Shown one piece after another: positions 26,493-34,817 of a DNA stretch of 64,000 nt. Below the pieces are notes generated by a model. The model was given only the letters and a program-made list of their open reading frames with translations, searched no databases and had not been told where the DNA came from. A program made the translations under genes and the position numbers. This stretch comes from Leptospiraceae bacterium (GTDB lineage Bacteria > Spirochaetota > Leptospiria > Leptospirales > Leptospiraceae): positions 1,736,001 through 1,800,000 of the forward strand of contig JACKPC010000001.1 in NCBI GenBank assembly GCA_024233835.1, given 5' to 3'. Within the stretch, counting starts at the first letter, position 1. Each line of letters begins with the position of its first letter.

Positions 26493-29400
26493 TGAGAAGG
26501 AAAAATAGGATGTATAATTTTAGAATCAGGCAAATCATCTTTTGCCTTTTGTTTACTTTCGCATGTTCAAAACCGGAAAACACTCCTTTCGCTAAAAAGG
26601 GATTAGTAAATTTACAGAATTGGAATTTGGAAGAGAAAGGAATTCTAAAACTTTCAGGAGAATGGGAATTCTATTGGAAAAAATTTTATTCTTCTGAAGA
26701 TTTTCTATCAAAGAATATTCAGGCAGAATATCAAACTATCCCTTCTGCCTGGAATCGCAATAGGATAGATAATGAATTCTTAGAGAGGGATGGATATGCA
26801 ACTTATAGAGTAAAAGTAAAATTGGATAAGACTTATAGAAGCCTGTCTATGAAAATAGGGATTATTTTAACTTCTTTTGATTTATACATTAATTCAAAAA
26901 AAGTATTATCGGCGGGAAAAACCGGAATTTCTCCGGATGAGGCAAAACCTGATATCAATAGCTACCTGGTCTCTTTCCCTGCGGATACAAAAGACCTGGA
27001 GATAATTTTACATATATCTAATTATTCTCACTATGACAGCGGTCCATCTTTTCCTATATTTTTAGGTGTTACTGAAGATATATATAGGGAAAGAGAAAAA
27101 AATATAATTCTTACTTTTTTACTTTTTGGAAGTATTTTTATTACGGGTTTATACCATTTATTCATTTTTTTATACAGACATAAGGAATCTTATATACTTG
27201 TATTTTCTTGCTTCTGTTTTGTTATTAGTCTACGAACTCTTTTAACCGGTGAGAATTATCTTTATCGATTTACTTTTATTCCTTATGCAGTCTTATATAA
27301 ACTATATTTAATATCTACTTATCTTTCTATAAGTTTTTCTGCGAATTTTATTTCAGCTTTATATAATAGATATTTTTCTAATTTTGTAATAACCTGGTTG
27401 AACCGTTTAAGTCTTCTGGTAATTCTCTATGTACTTATATTTCCTATCCGTTATGCTTCTTTGAGTTTTCCGTATTTTGAGGGTGTTCTTATTATTTTTT
27501 GTTTTTATGCACTTTATACTCTAATTCGCTCGGCTTTTGGAGGTATTGCAGGAGCCGGAACATTTTTACTGGGAACTTTTATTTTAGTGGTAAGCATTAT
27601 GCATGATATATTAAGAAATGGAAATGTAATACATTCTGATTTAACCCTGGTTCCTCTCGGAATGCTTGGTTTTATTTTCTCTCAGGCTGTTATGTTAGCA
27701 AAAAAGTTTACCAAAGCTTTTTACCAGGTGGAAGAATTGTCTTATACTTTATCTGATAAAACAAGAGAACTGGAAGAACAGAATGAAAAGCTGCGCACGA
27801 TAGATAAAATAAAAGATGAATTTTTAGCGAATACTTCTCATGAACTCAGAACTCCTTTAAATGGGATTATTGGAATTACAGAATCATTAATGGACAATAA
27901 TTCGGGGGAGCTTTCCTTATCTGCAAAAAATAATTTGAAAATAATCCATCATAGCGGCAAACGATTGTATAATATAATAAATGATATATTAGATTATTCA
28001 AAAATAAAAAATAAAGATTTGGTTTTGAAAAAGAGCATTCTTGATTTGAATAGCTTAACTGATTTGATTATTACTTTATGTGCACAAATGATAGGTTCTA
28101 AATCGATTCGGATTATAAAAGAAATCCCGGCTAATATACCACTCATACTGGCTGATGAAAATCGTTTAGAGCAAATAATTATGAATCTATTATCAAATGC
28201 TATCAAGTTTACAGAAAAAGGAGATATTCGTCTCGGGGCTAATTATGATTCAGAGAAAAAAGAAGTCATGATTTATATTGCAGATACCGGAATTGGAATC
28301 CCTGAAGATAAAAGAGAGTTAATCTTTAATTCTTTTGAACAGGTAGATAGTTCAATTGCAAGGGAATATGGTGGTACGGGCCTGGGTCTGGCTATTACGA
28401 AAAAATTGGTGGAATTACATAGAGGGCAGATTCGAGTTGAATCAGAGTTAGGATTTGGAAGTAAATTTAGTTTTAATTTACCACAACCTGAAGATCTGGA
28501 TTATGATACCTTTTCAAGAAATGAAAGTGAACATATCAGTCATGGTTTAATTTCTTTTGAAGAGGATTGGATTGATATAAACCCGGAAACAGAAGAAATA
28601 CAGGATAAAGCTAAAGTATTAATTATAGATGATGAAGCTATCAATATACAGGTTTTGAAAAACCAACTTAGTATTTATCATATACGAGTTGCATTGGATG
28701 GCAGAAGAGGTTTGGATTTGCTTGAGGAAGAAAAACCTGATATAGTACTTTTAGATTTGATGATGCCCAAAATGTCCGGCTATGAGGTAGCGGAAGAAAT
28801 ACGAAAAAAATATTCATCGGCTGTATTACCTATTATTATTCTAACAGCGAAAAATAGCCTTTTAGATCTGGTGAAAGGTTTTCGTACAGGAGCCAACGAT
28901 TATTTGACAAAACCTTTTTCTAAAGAAGAGTTGTTGTCGAGGATAAAAACGCAGATAGAGTTGAAAAACTTGAATACACAATTGGAAAATGAAGTGATCG
29001 AGAGAACCGGACAGTTACACGAAGCTTTGGATAGAGTTACTTTTTTGAAAAATCAGCAGGATATAGATTATTATCTAATGAAAGTTTTGATTGAACCCTT
29101 AAGTACTTTTCAAATAAAAAGTCAGAAGTTTAAAATTAAATCCGGGATAAAGCAGTATAAAGAATTTATGTTTAAGCATGAAACCTATGAGATTGGTGGA
29201 GATATGAATTTTTCTATAAATATTCGCTTAAATAATAAAAGTTACATTCTTTTTGCCAATGCCGATGCGATGGGAAAATCAACACAGGGAGCAGGTGGGA
29301 TTATTGTTTTAGGTACAGCATTAAATACTATTGTTCAAAAAACTAAAACACAGACTGAATATCAAATGCTGGAACCAAAGAGCTGGTTAAGCCAAACCAT

Positions 29401-29830
29401 GTCTGAGATTAATTATTTATTTCAATGTTTTAATTATCATATGCTGACTTCTTTATTTATGGGCCTGCTCGATGAAGAAACAGATATTTTATATATGGTA
29501 AATGCTGAACATACCTCTCCCATATTATACAGGGACCGGGAGGTTTTCTTTTTCTTTAAGGGACTCAGTATGCCTAAATTAGGATTTGATACAATAGAAT
29601 CTAAAGATATAATCATATATAAGAAAAAGATGCAAAAAGGAGATATTCTGATTATTGGTTCTGATGGAAAGGATGATATTTTATTGGAGGACAATATGAA
29701 TTTTAACTCTGAGCATATACTATCGGTAGTGAAAAATTGTGAAGGCGATATTGATAAAATGATTAAGCATCTAAGAGAAGAGACGACTTTAACAGATGAC
29801 CTGTCATTAATCAGTATAGAGTATTTGTAA
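26492..29830 (+). CDS. Hybrid sensor kinase: 7TM-DISM, HisKA, HATPase, receiver, SpoIIE-type phosphatase
   Basis: This 1112-residue protein starts with a lipobox-like segment (LLFTFACSK). It has an extracellular 7TMR-DISM sensor (about 35-200), seven helices (about 205-400), HisKA with the phospho-His (NTSHELRTPLNGIIG, ~450), HATPase (NLLSNAIKFT, DTGIGIP, GGTGLGLAI), a receiver with Asp in DIVLLDLMMPKMSG (~750) and Lys in DYLTKPFS, and a C-terminal SpoIIE/PP2C-like phosphatase (~870-1112; IGGDMNFSIN, DAMGKSTQGAGG, GSDGKDDIL, DDLSLI). An alternative start at 26510 has AAGGA 8 bp upstream. Such proteins may drive a partner-switch (anti-sigma antagonist) pathway. Confidence 0.9.
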   Translation: MRRKNRMYNFRIRQIIFCLLFTFACSKPENTPFAKKGLVNLQNWNLEEKGILKLSGEWEFYWKKFYSSEDFLSKNIQAEYQTIPSAWNRNRIDNEFLERDGYATYRVKVKLDKTYRSLSMKIGIILTSFDLYINSKKVLSAGKTGISPDEAKPDINSYLVSFPADTKDLEIILHISNYSHYDSGPSFPIFLGVTEDIYREREKNIILTFLLFGSIFITGLYHLFIFLYRHKESYILVFSCFCFVISLRTLLTGENYLYRFTFIPYAVLYKLYLISTYLSISFSANFISALYNRYFSNFVITWLNRLSLLVILYVLIFPIRYASLSFPYFEGVLIIFCFYALYTLIRSAFGGIAGAGTFLLGTFILVVSIMHDILRNGNVIHSDLTLVPLGMLGFIFSQAVMLAKKFTKAFYQVEELSYTLSDKTRELEEQNEKLRTIDKIKDEFLANTSHELRTPLNGIIGITESLMDNNSGELSLSAKNNLKIIHHSGKRLYNIINDILDYSKIKNKDLVLKKSILDLNSLTDLIITLCAQMIGSKSIRIIKEIPANIPLILADENRLEQIIMNLLSNAIKFTEKGDIRLGANYDSEKKEVMIYIADTGIGIPEDKRELIFNSFEQVDSSIAREYGGTGLGLAITKKLVELHRGQIRVESELGFGSKFSFNLPQPEDLDYDTFSRNESEHISHGLISFEEDWIDINPETEEIQDKAKVLIIDDEAINIQVLKNQLSIYHIRVALDGRRGLDLLEEEKPDIVLLDLMMPKMSGYEVAEEIRKKYSSAVLPIIILTAKNSLLDLVKGFRTGANDYLTKPFSKEELLSRIKTQIELKNLNTQLENEVIERTGQLHEALDRVTFLKNQQDIDYYLMKVLIEPLSTFQIKSQKFKIKSGIKQYKEFMFKHETYEIGGDMNFSINIRLNNKSYILFANADAMGKSTQGAGGIIVLGTALNTIVQKTKTQTEYQMLEPKSWLSQTMSEINYLFQCFNYHMLTSLFMGLLDEETDILYMVNAEHTSPILYRDREVFFFFKGLSMPKLGFDTIESKDIIIYKKKMQKGDILIIGSDGKDDILLEDNMNFNSEHILSVVKNCEGDIDKMIKHLREETTLTDDLSLISIEYL

Positions 29831-30327
29831 AGTATCCTTTAGTAGCTTTGTTTGGCATGCAAAAGCAACTGTCCTGCTTCCCTGAAAAAATAAGGATGGA
29901 GCTGGATTTTGGTAGCAAATAGAAAAAATTACTTTACAAAATGATTTAAATACTTATTTTTTGTTTAAGGATTGTGAGTATGGATTTATTTTAAAAAGAG
30001 AGTTTTTATACTAACACGGAAAAAGAAAAACAGGAACAAAAGAAGGCAAGAGAGAGGTTTACAAAAAGAAGAGCTTGATAAGGCTTCAGGAGGGTTTGAA
30101 AAGGTTACTGACAGGCTGAGAAAAGAAATCACTGAATTGGCAGAAGAAAATAAAGTTCCTCGGACATTAACATTCTCTACTATTTTTCTTGTAGATGACT
30201 ATTTAAAAATAATAAAGATTTTCAGTTTAAATTCGTTCTTATGTGATAGGGAAAAGAACCTATATCAATCAACAAATCTTTATAGTATCTCAGGTTTTAT
30301 TCGAGAAAAGAGAATTAAGAATTATTC
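29831..30327 (+). other. Gene-poor, apparently degraded stretch
   Basis: No intact gene is seen in these ~500 bp. An AT-rich leader is followed by short, frame-interrupted charged coding-like runs (for example the frame reading through FEKVTDRLRKEITELAEEN at about 30093-30149 and ending near 30331). They look like remains of one or more deleted genes at the left edge of the accessory island. Confidence 0.45.
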
Positions 30328-30450
30328 ATGACGATAACATCATTAGCAGAAAGGCTGGAGCAAAAAGGCTATAATAGAGCTTTAGAACTTGTCAAACGGG
30401 CTGAAGCTGAGAAACAAAGCTTACGTGATTGCAACTACGGAGGGAATTGA
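30328..30450 (+). pseudogene. C-terminal fragment of an Rpn-type nuclease/transposase gene (copy A)
   Basis: A 40-codon frame reads MTITSLAERLEQKGYNRAL, then ELVKRAEAEKQ and a divergent tail. It is nearly identical at DNA level (about the first 80 bp) to copy B at 31401. The ITSLAERLEQKGY...A pattern is typical of the C-terminal segment of Rpn/PD-(D/E)XK transposase-like proteins. Only the tail is present, so it is a remnant. It ends 3 bp before the mntA start. Confidence 0.6.
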
Positions 30451-30453
30451 ATT

Positions 30454-30873
30454 GTGTTTATAATATCAGATGATTTACGAAATATTGCAGTTCATAAAGA
30501 TTTAAAATCCTTTAGAGAAATAGCTTGTAAGAGAGAGTTTTATTTATCTACCAAAGAAATTGGAGTTTTGAATTGCATTAAAAAAAAAATTACCGAGAAG
30601 TTTAATGATAATATATTGCTATTGTATGGCTCAAGAGCGAGAGGTGATGCTAATGTTGACTCGGATTATGATTTATGTGTTCTTGTTCCTGAGCTAAATA
30701 AAAATTATCAAGAAGAATTATTTACAATTATTTGGGAAGAAGGCTTCGAGAACGATATGTTTTTTCAGACAGTATATTTCACTTATGATAATTTTTTTTC
30801 TGAAGATGTTTATAAAACAAGACATGTACAATCTATATTCAAAGAAGGAATTGAGATTAATGGAGAACTTTAA
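30454..30873 (+). CDS. mntA: MntA-type nucleotidyltransferase (antitoxin of HEPN/MNT pair)
   Basis: This 139-residue protein has the minimal nucleotidyltransferase motif LLYGSRARGDANVDSDYDLCVLV (GSxxxG then DxD) at about residues 50-72, with an additional acidic position later. It starts at GTG 30454, 9 bp after GGAGGG. In characterised HEPN/MNT systems the MNT protein AMPylates and neutralises the HEPN RNase. It overlaps the HEPN gene by 14 bp, the usual two-gene layout. The N-terminal 40 residues are an extension beyond the minimal domain. Confidence 0.87.
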   Translation: MFIISDDLRNIAVHKDLKSFREIACKREFYLSTKEIGVLNCIKKKITEKFNDNILLLYGSRARGDANVDSDYDLCVLVPELNKNYQEELFTIIWEEGFENDMFFQTVYFTYDNFFSEDVYKTRHVQSIFKEGIEINGEL

Positions 30874-31270
30874 AAACCAAATTATTGCAAGATTAACACA
30901 TGCCAAAGAAACCTTAAGTGCCGCTATATTACTTCATGAACAAAAAAATTACCGTTCCTCTATTAACAGATCTTATTATGCAATGTTTTATGCCGTGCAA
31001 GCATTACAATATCTTACTGATTCAGAGAAGAGGAAGCATATCGGTGTGATAGAAGTTTTCGATAAATATTTCGTAAAAACAGGAAAATTTTCAAAGGAGA
31101 TGTCAAAGCAGATTCACAAGGCTTTTGATATCAGGAATTATACCGACTATCATGAGTTAGCAAAAATAGATGAAAAGCTATCTAAAGAATTATTAGATAG
31201 CTCAGAAAAATTTGTTTCTAACATTACGACTTATTTTCAGAGGGAATATGAATTATTTATTGGCAATTAA
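30860..31270 (+). CDS. hepT: HEPN-domain RNase toxin (HepT-like)
   Basis: This 136-residue protein is a HEPN fold: helix 2 SSINRSYYAMFYAVQALQYL and helix 3-4 FDIRNYTDYHEL, the latter carrying the R-x5-H of the catalytic RX4-6H motif. HEPN toxins cleave tRNA or mRNA. An open frame extends to 30785, but ATG 30860 is chosen because it is preceded by a GAAGGA ribosome site and gives the normal HEPN start. It overlaps mntA. The pair sits between two Rpn-gene fragments. Confidence 0.85.
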   Translation: MENFKNQIIARLTHAKETLSAAILLHEQKNYRSSINRSYYAMFYAVQALQYLTDSEKRKHIGVIEVFDKYFVKTGKFSKEMSKQIHKAFDIRNYTDYHELAKIDEKLSKELLDSSEKFVSNITTYFQREYELFIGN

Positions 31271-31325
31271 ATATTCTCATGCTTTAACTTCAGCTAAGAA
31301 AATAAATAATATTATAATTTGGAAA

Positions 31326-31622
31326 ATGTCTTATCCCTTCAATCCCCCAAAATTGAAAAAATGCTTGAAACTGAGAAAAGCGGGAGAGTAAAAGAGATGA
31401 ATGATAACATCATTAGCAGAAAGGCTGGAGCAAAAAGGCTACAATAGAGCTTTAGAGCTCGTCAAACGGGCTGAAGAAAGAGCTGAAGCAGAAAAACAAA
31501 GAGCTACGCATAAAGCCAGGCTAAAAACCGCTATTTCTATGCGTAAGAAGGGCCTTGATTTGTTACAAATCCCTAATCCCCGGCTCATACAACCAAGGTA
31601 CAACTTTCAGCTTGCTATATAG
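31326..31622 (+). pseudogene. Frameshifted Rpn-type gene remnant (copy B)
   Basis: The reading frame from 31326 carries PKLKKMLETEKSGRVKEM, the usual sequence just before ITSLAERLEQKGYNRALE in this family. The latter is in another frame from 31401 and runs to 31622 (LKTAISMRKKGLDLLQI). Compared with copy A (atgacgata), copy B has one extra base (atgaatgata), which breaks the frame. The upstream nuclease domain is missing. Remnant of a PD-(D/E)XK transposase-like gene. Confidence 0.6.
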
Positions 31623-31749
31623 GTCAGTATACCTTCCGCTATACTATCCGGAATACGTACCGATAGGCGAAAAAGCATTCTTGTAAGTATACCGGCAGCT
31701 AATCCGGTAGGTATACTCGACTGCCCGGAACCTGAAAGGTATACCTTAG
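31594..31749. repeat. Structured non-coding element with five TATAC-type repeats
   Basis: GTATACC or variants occur at 31627, 31639 (CTATACT), 31687, 31711 and 31739. AGTATACC (31686-31693) and GGTATACT (31710-31717) form an 8-bp inverted pair. The block is bounded by a larger imperfect inverted repeat, CAAGGT-N4-CTTTCAG at 31594-31610 against CTGAAAG-N4-ACCTTAG at 31732-31749. No gene is seen from 31623 to 32071. It could be a mobile-element end or a leader structure. Confidence 0.4.
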
Positions 31750-32071
31750 TTGTAAGCTCTTTGTAAAACAGGTGCCTCGGCTCGCATTGGCTCGCTCAGC
31801 AACCGGACTTGGTTTGCTCAGTAAGTGGTTTGCATGTTTCCAAAATCGGAGGATTAACCCTGAATGGTTCTGCTTTCATCTTTATCTAATAAATCCGTTA
31901 TTTCTTTCCAATTATCATCACCACATGTTACTTATGCTATTGCTATTATCAGTATTTTAAAAAAAAGCAACAGCCTGAATATAGAAAAAACTCCAGAATA
32001 CTGGAATTGACAAATCTTTTTTATCTGATAGATTAATTAAGTTCATGATAAATATACGAAGAGGAAAATTT

Positions 32072-33559
32072 GTGAATAACCATATTATATTTGTAATGAT
32101 TCTAACATTATCCTTTCTTTTTTCTTGTAAGAAAGAAAAAGAAGATGATAAAGGTTTATTGTTAGGAGCAGCGTTGATAGCCGGTCAATCGACAACACTA
32201 TCGGCAAATACCGAGAAATCGGAAACAGTAGCCACACCTACCTTCAGCCCTACTGCAGGGACATATACATCTGCACAAAACGTGACCATTAGTTCAACTA
32301 CAAGTGGTGCTGAAATACGTTATACAACAGATGGAAGTGAGCCAACTTGTTCTACCGGAACAGTGTATAGTGCAGCAGTGAGTGTAACTGCAACTACAAC
32401 ACTAAAAGCGATAGGTTGTAAAACCGGAGCGACTGCATCGAGTATAGGTAGTGCATTGTATACCTTGAACTTAACAGTAGTCACACCTACCTTCAGCCCT
32501 GCAGCAGGGACATATACATCTGCACAAAGCGTGACCATTAGTTCAACTACAAGCGGTTCTGAGATACGTTATACAACAGATGGAAGTGAGCCAACTTGTT
32601 CAACCGGAACAGTGTATAGTGCAGCAGTGAGTGTAACTGCAACTACAACACTAAAAGCAGTAGGTTGTAAAACCGGTATGACCGCTTCGAGTGTAGCCAG
32701 TGCTTTATATACGATACAATACACACTTGGTGGGACGGTGAGCGGTCTGACCGGAACAGTAGTATTAACCAATGGTAGTGTAGATAAGTCAATCAGTGCA
32801 AGTGGTTCTTATACCTTTGATGCGGCAGTGAATAGTGGTAGTAGTTATACAGTAACTGTAAAAACGCAGCCGAGCAGTCAAACTTGCACAGTAAGCAATG
32901 GAACAGGCACAGCAAATGCAACTGTAAGCAATATAGATGTGAGTTGTGGAGTTCCTTGCTTAGAAGGCAGACCCGGAGGCACAGAGACCTACGCCTGGGG
33001 AACATTTACAGACCAATGCAATGGAACATTAAAGTTTGTAGGGGTAGCCGGGAATTTTGGAGGTCAAGACTATACAGCCCAAACATTAACGTTTATGAAA
33101 TGCACCCAAGGTCAAACTTGGAATAGTGGAACCAATGATTGTACCGGAACAGGAGATTCTGGAACTAAATATGGAGCAGTTCAAAAACAGTTTTGTTCTT
33201 CAAATGATAGTACGTGTGATAATGGAACGGTTTTAACCAGCGGAGCTTTGTTTGATAGTTGTAATACATTAAGCTTTGCGGGAAAAGGTGCTGGCAGTTG
33301 GCGTGTAACGACCAAGAATGAGTTAAAGACGTTAATTCATTGTACGAATAAAACCATGCCGAACGATTTAAGCAGCTGCGGTAACTACACTTTTCCTTCG
33401 ATTAATCATTTATTTCCAAATACCGTTGTCAACTATTATTGGTCTTCGTCGTCCAGCAGTATTTTCACCGCGTTTGCCGTCAGTTTCATCAATGGCAATG
33501 TCTCCTACTACAGTAAGACCAATACCGTCTACGTTCGTTGTGTGTTGTCCGGACAGTAG
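32072..33559 (+). CDS. Lipoprotein with two chitobiase-type beta repeats and a DUF1566 (Lcl C-terminal) domain
   Basis: This 495-residue surface lipoprotein has signal peptide and lipobox LSFLFSC (Cys 19). Two nearly identical CHB_HEX_C-type repeats follow (about 55-215; TPTFSPxAGTYTSAQ, TTDGSEPTCSTGTVYSAA), then a short beta domain (~217-300) and a C-terminal DUF1566 domain (~390-495; WRVTTKNELKTLIHC, YYWSSS, VYVRCVLSG), a C-type-lectin-like fold. GTG 32072, with AGAGGA upstream, gives the cleanest signal peptide. An in-frame ATG at 32045 has no ribosome site. Codons over the last ~35 residues end almost uniformly in C or T, unlike the rest of the gene. Role is likely adhesion or ligand binding. 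Confidence 0.85.
   Translation: MNNHIIFVMILTLSFLFSCKKEKEDDKGLLLGAALIAGQSTTLSANTEKSETVATPTFSPTAGTYTSAQNVTISSTTSGAEIRYTTDGSEPTCSTGTVYSAAVSVTATTTLKAIGCKTGATASSIGSALYTLNLTVVTPTFSPAAGTYTSAQSVTISSTTSGSEIRYTTDGSEPTCSTGTVYSAAVSVTATTTLKAVGCKTGMTASSVASALYTIQYTLGGTVSGLTGTVVLTNGSVDKSISASGSYTFDAAVNSGSSYTVTVKTQPSSQTCTVSNGTGTANATVSNIDVSCGVPCLEGRPGGTETYAWGTFTDQCNGTLKFVGVAGNFGGQDYTAQTLTFMKCTQGQTWNSGTNDCTGTGDSGTKYGAVQKQFCSSNDSTCDNGTVLTSGALFDSCNTLSFAGKGAGSWRVTTKNELKTLIHCTNKTMPNDLSSCGNYTFPSINHLFPNTVVNYYWSSSSSSIFTAFAVSFINGNVSYYSKTNTVYVRCVLSGQ
32234..32731 (+). repeat. Two tandem 249-bp intragenic repeats
   Basis: Units 32234-32482 and 32483-32731 encode the two 83-residue beta repeats of the lipoprotein. They differ at only a modest number of positions, with long identical runs (for example acaacagatggaagtgagcc in both). 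Such repeats can expand or contract by recombination. Confidence 0.85.
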
Positions 33560-33950
33560 TTCGATACGCCAAACTTGGATGTCGGCTACTCACTACAAGT
33601 AACGTTGCGTAAGCATGGATAATTTAGTCATTTGGTTATTTAAAGACGCATCTTTTTAGCATCTTTTACGGGGAGGGGAATAAACCCCCTTGCATGCGAA
33701 ATTTTTAAAAGAGAAGTCACCGAAAATGAGAAAGCTGAAGAAGCAAAAAAATAATCTTGAAAGTGTATAAAGATATAGACAAGCAAAAATATAAGGAGCA
33801 AAAAAGAAAGGGGTTGAACTTTCAGACTCAAATAATTCTTCGTTAAAAAATAATTCCAACGAGATAAATAATATTAAATAAAGTTGTTTAGAAAATCGTC
33901 GAATCTTTCGCACAACAGATGTATGATGAGCTATTGTGTATAAGTTAACG
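33560..33950. other. Non-coding stretch, nothing recognised
   Basis: About 390 bp without a supported gene. It holds a short G4/C4 hairpin (ggggaataaacccc, 33676-33689) that could weakly terminate the lipoprotein transcript, and an AT-rich run up to the 91-bp repeat. I see no template repeat of the lipoprotein's variable end here. Confidence 0.4.
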
Positions 33951-34041
33951 TTGAACAAAACTGCTTGCGCAGTATGAATATGCCCACATCATTGTATCGC
34001 TTCTTCTCTACTTTTCCCTCCCTATCCAATACAAAAACTCC
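33951..34041 (+). repeat. 91-bp direct repeat, left copy
   Basis: Identical to 35972-36062 at 86 of 91 positions. It opens with a small hairpin (ACTGCTTGCGCAGT at 33960-33973) directly before an ATG and a short coding-like run (MNMPTSLYRFFSTFPSLSN). Two of the three differences inside that run are synonymous, suggesting a formerly coding sequence. The copies bracket the mobile-mystery cassette. Confidence 0.85.
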
Positions 34042-34555
34042 CGGTATTATTGATATTTCTTACAATTCCTGTCGTAACAGAAATTGTCCGAAGTGCGGAT
34101 TTCAAAAGAAAATCAAATGGCTCTATCTTCGGAAGAAAGATGTGTTACCTGTTACATATTACCATAATAAAAATAAGTATTCTTATAGAAAGGTAGACAC
34201 GGTAAAGGTAAAGGGAAAAAATAAAGCTGTCGGAGTGATAGAAATCCTGAATGGTAATAGCAAAAGAATTATCGATCTGAAACTAGAAACCAGACCTGAC
34301 TTTGAAAAAGGAATTGAACTATATAAAGATCAGAAATTCTATGAAGCCATCGGTCAGTTCAGACAGGTCTTAGAAAAAGATCCAAAAGATAAAGCTGCCG
34401 AAAACTACCTACAAAGAGCAAGCGGTATTGATGATGGAAGCCTCAAAGAAGAGAAATTGGCAGAGAAGAAAGTAAAACAGCACAGAACCGTAGGTTCTAT
34501 AGTAAAAGTTCCCCTAAATGAGGGCTACCATCCCGATTTACTCAGGACGCTCTAA
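33974..34555 (+). pseudogene. Chimeric remnant: repeat leader + IS91-type zinc motif + cyclase C-terminal tail
   Basis: One open frame joins three unrelated pieces. First comes the repeat-derived leader. Then, around nt 34043-34165, comes the cysteine motif of IS91/Y1-type transposases (ISYNSCRNRNCPKC, then KKDVLPVTYYH). From about nt 34166 comes the C-terminal tail typical of leptospiral adenylate cyclases (KVDTVKVKGKNKAV, RPDFEKGIELYKDQKFYEAIGQF, a TPR-like repeat). The catalytic parts of both parent proteins are missing. It is best read as a deletion fusion, though the frame is intact and it could be expressed. Confidence 0.6.
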
Positions 34556-34769
34556 ATTCGGAAGTATTTGAAATTGTTGAAAATAGCAATAGAAGAAATG
34601 CAACTATAGAAGAGTGTATGGGACTGGAAAGACTTTCCGTCTGGCAACCTGCTGCTGTCGAAAAAAGAATAATAAAAATACCGAACGTTTACAGGAATAC
34701 ACTGCCTTGGTTCATTTAATTCAAAAAATCACAACATTCAATCTTTAGAATGAAAAATATGCTTGTAAT
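34556..34769 (+). other. Remnant coding-like stretch without a start
   Basis: One frame stays open for about 60 codons across 34545-34720 (NSEVFEIVENSNRRNATIEE... to a stop after TLPWFI) but has no start or ribosome site. It is probably the tail of a lost gene. No family recognised. Confidence 0.35.
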
Positions 34770-34817
34770 TCATCTTATAGGCTGAGATTATTGAATTATA
34801 TTAAGCCTATAAGATGA
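34770..34817. promoter_or_regulatory. 14-bp inverted repeat overlapping the mobile-mystery A start codon
   Basis: TCATCTTATAGGCT (34770-34783) and AGCCTATAAGATGA (34804-34817) are perfect inverted copies 20 bp apart. The right arm contains the ATG of the HTH gene. A TATATT (34797-34802) between the arms could be a -10 element. This is a likely autoregulatory operator for the HTH protein (inference). Confidence 0.65.

Noticed and set aside
31772..31960. A possible 62-aa gene in the gap before the lipoprotein
   Set aside because: No ribosome site, no recognisable sequence and odd composition. The region is better explained as non-coding.
32320..32772. Minus-strand frames across the lipoprotein repeats
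   Set aside because: They repeat because the underlying DNA is a tandem repeat. The plus-strand gene explains the coding pattern.
33560..33950. A DGR template repeat directly after the lipoprotein
   Set aside because: I compared this stretch by eye with the variable end of the gene and saw no adenine-rich near-copy.
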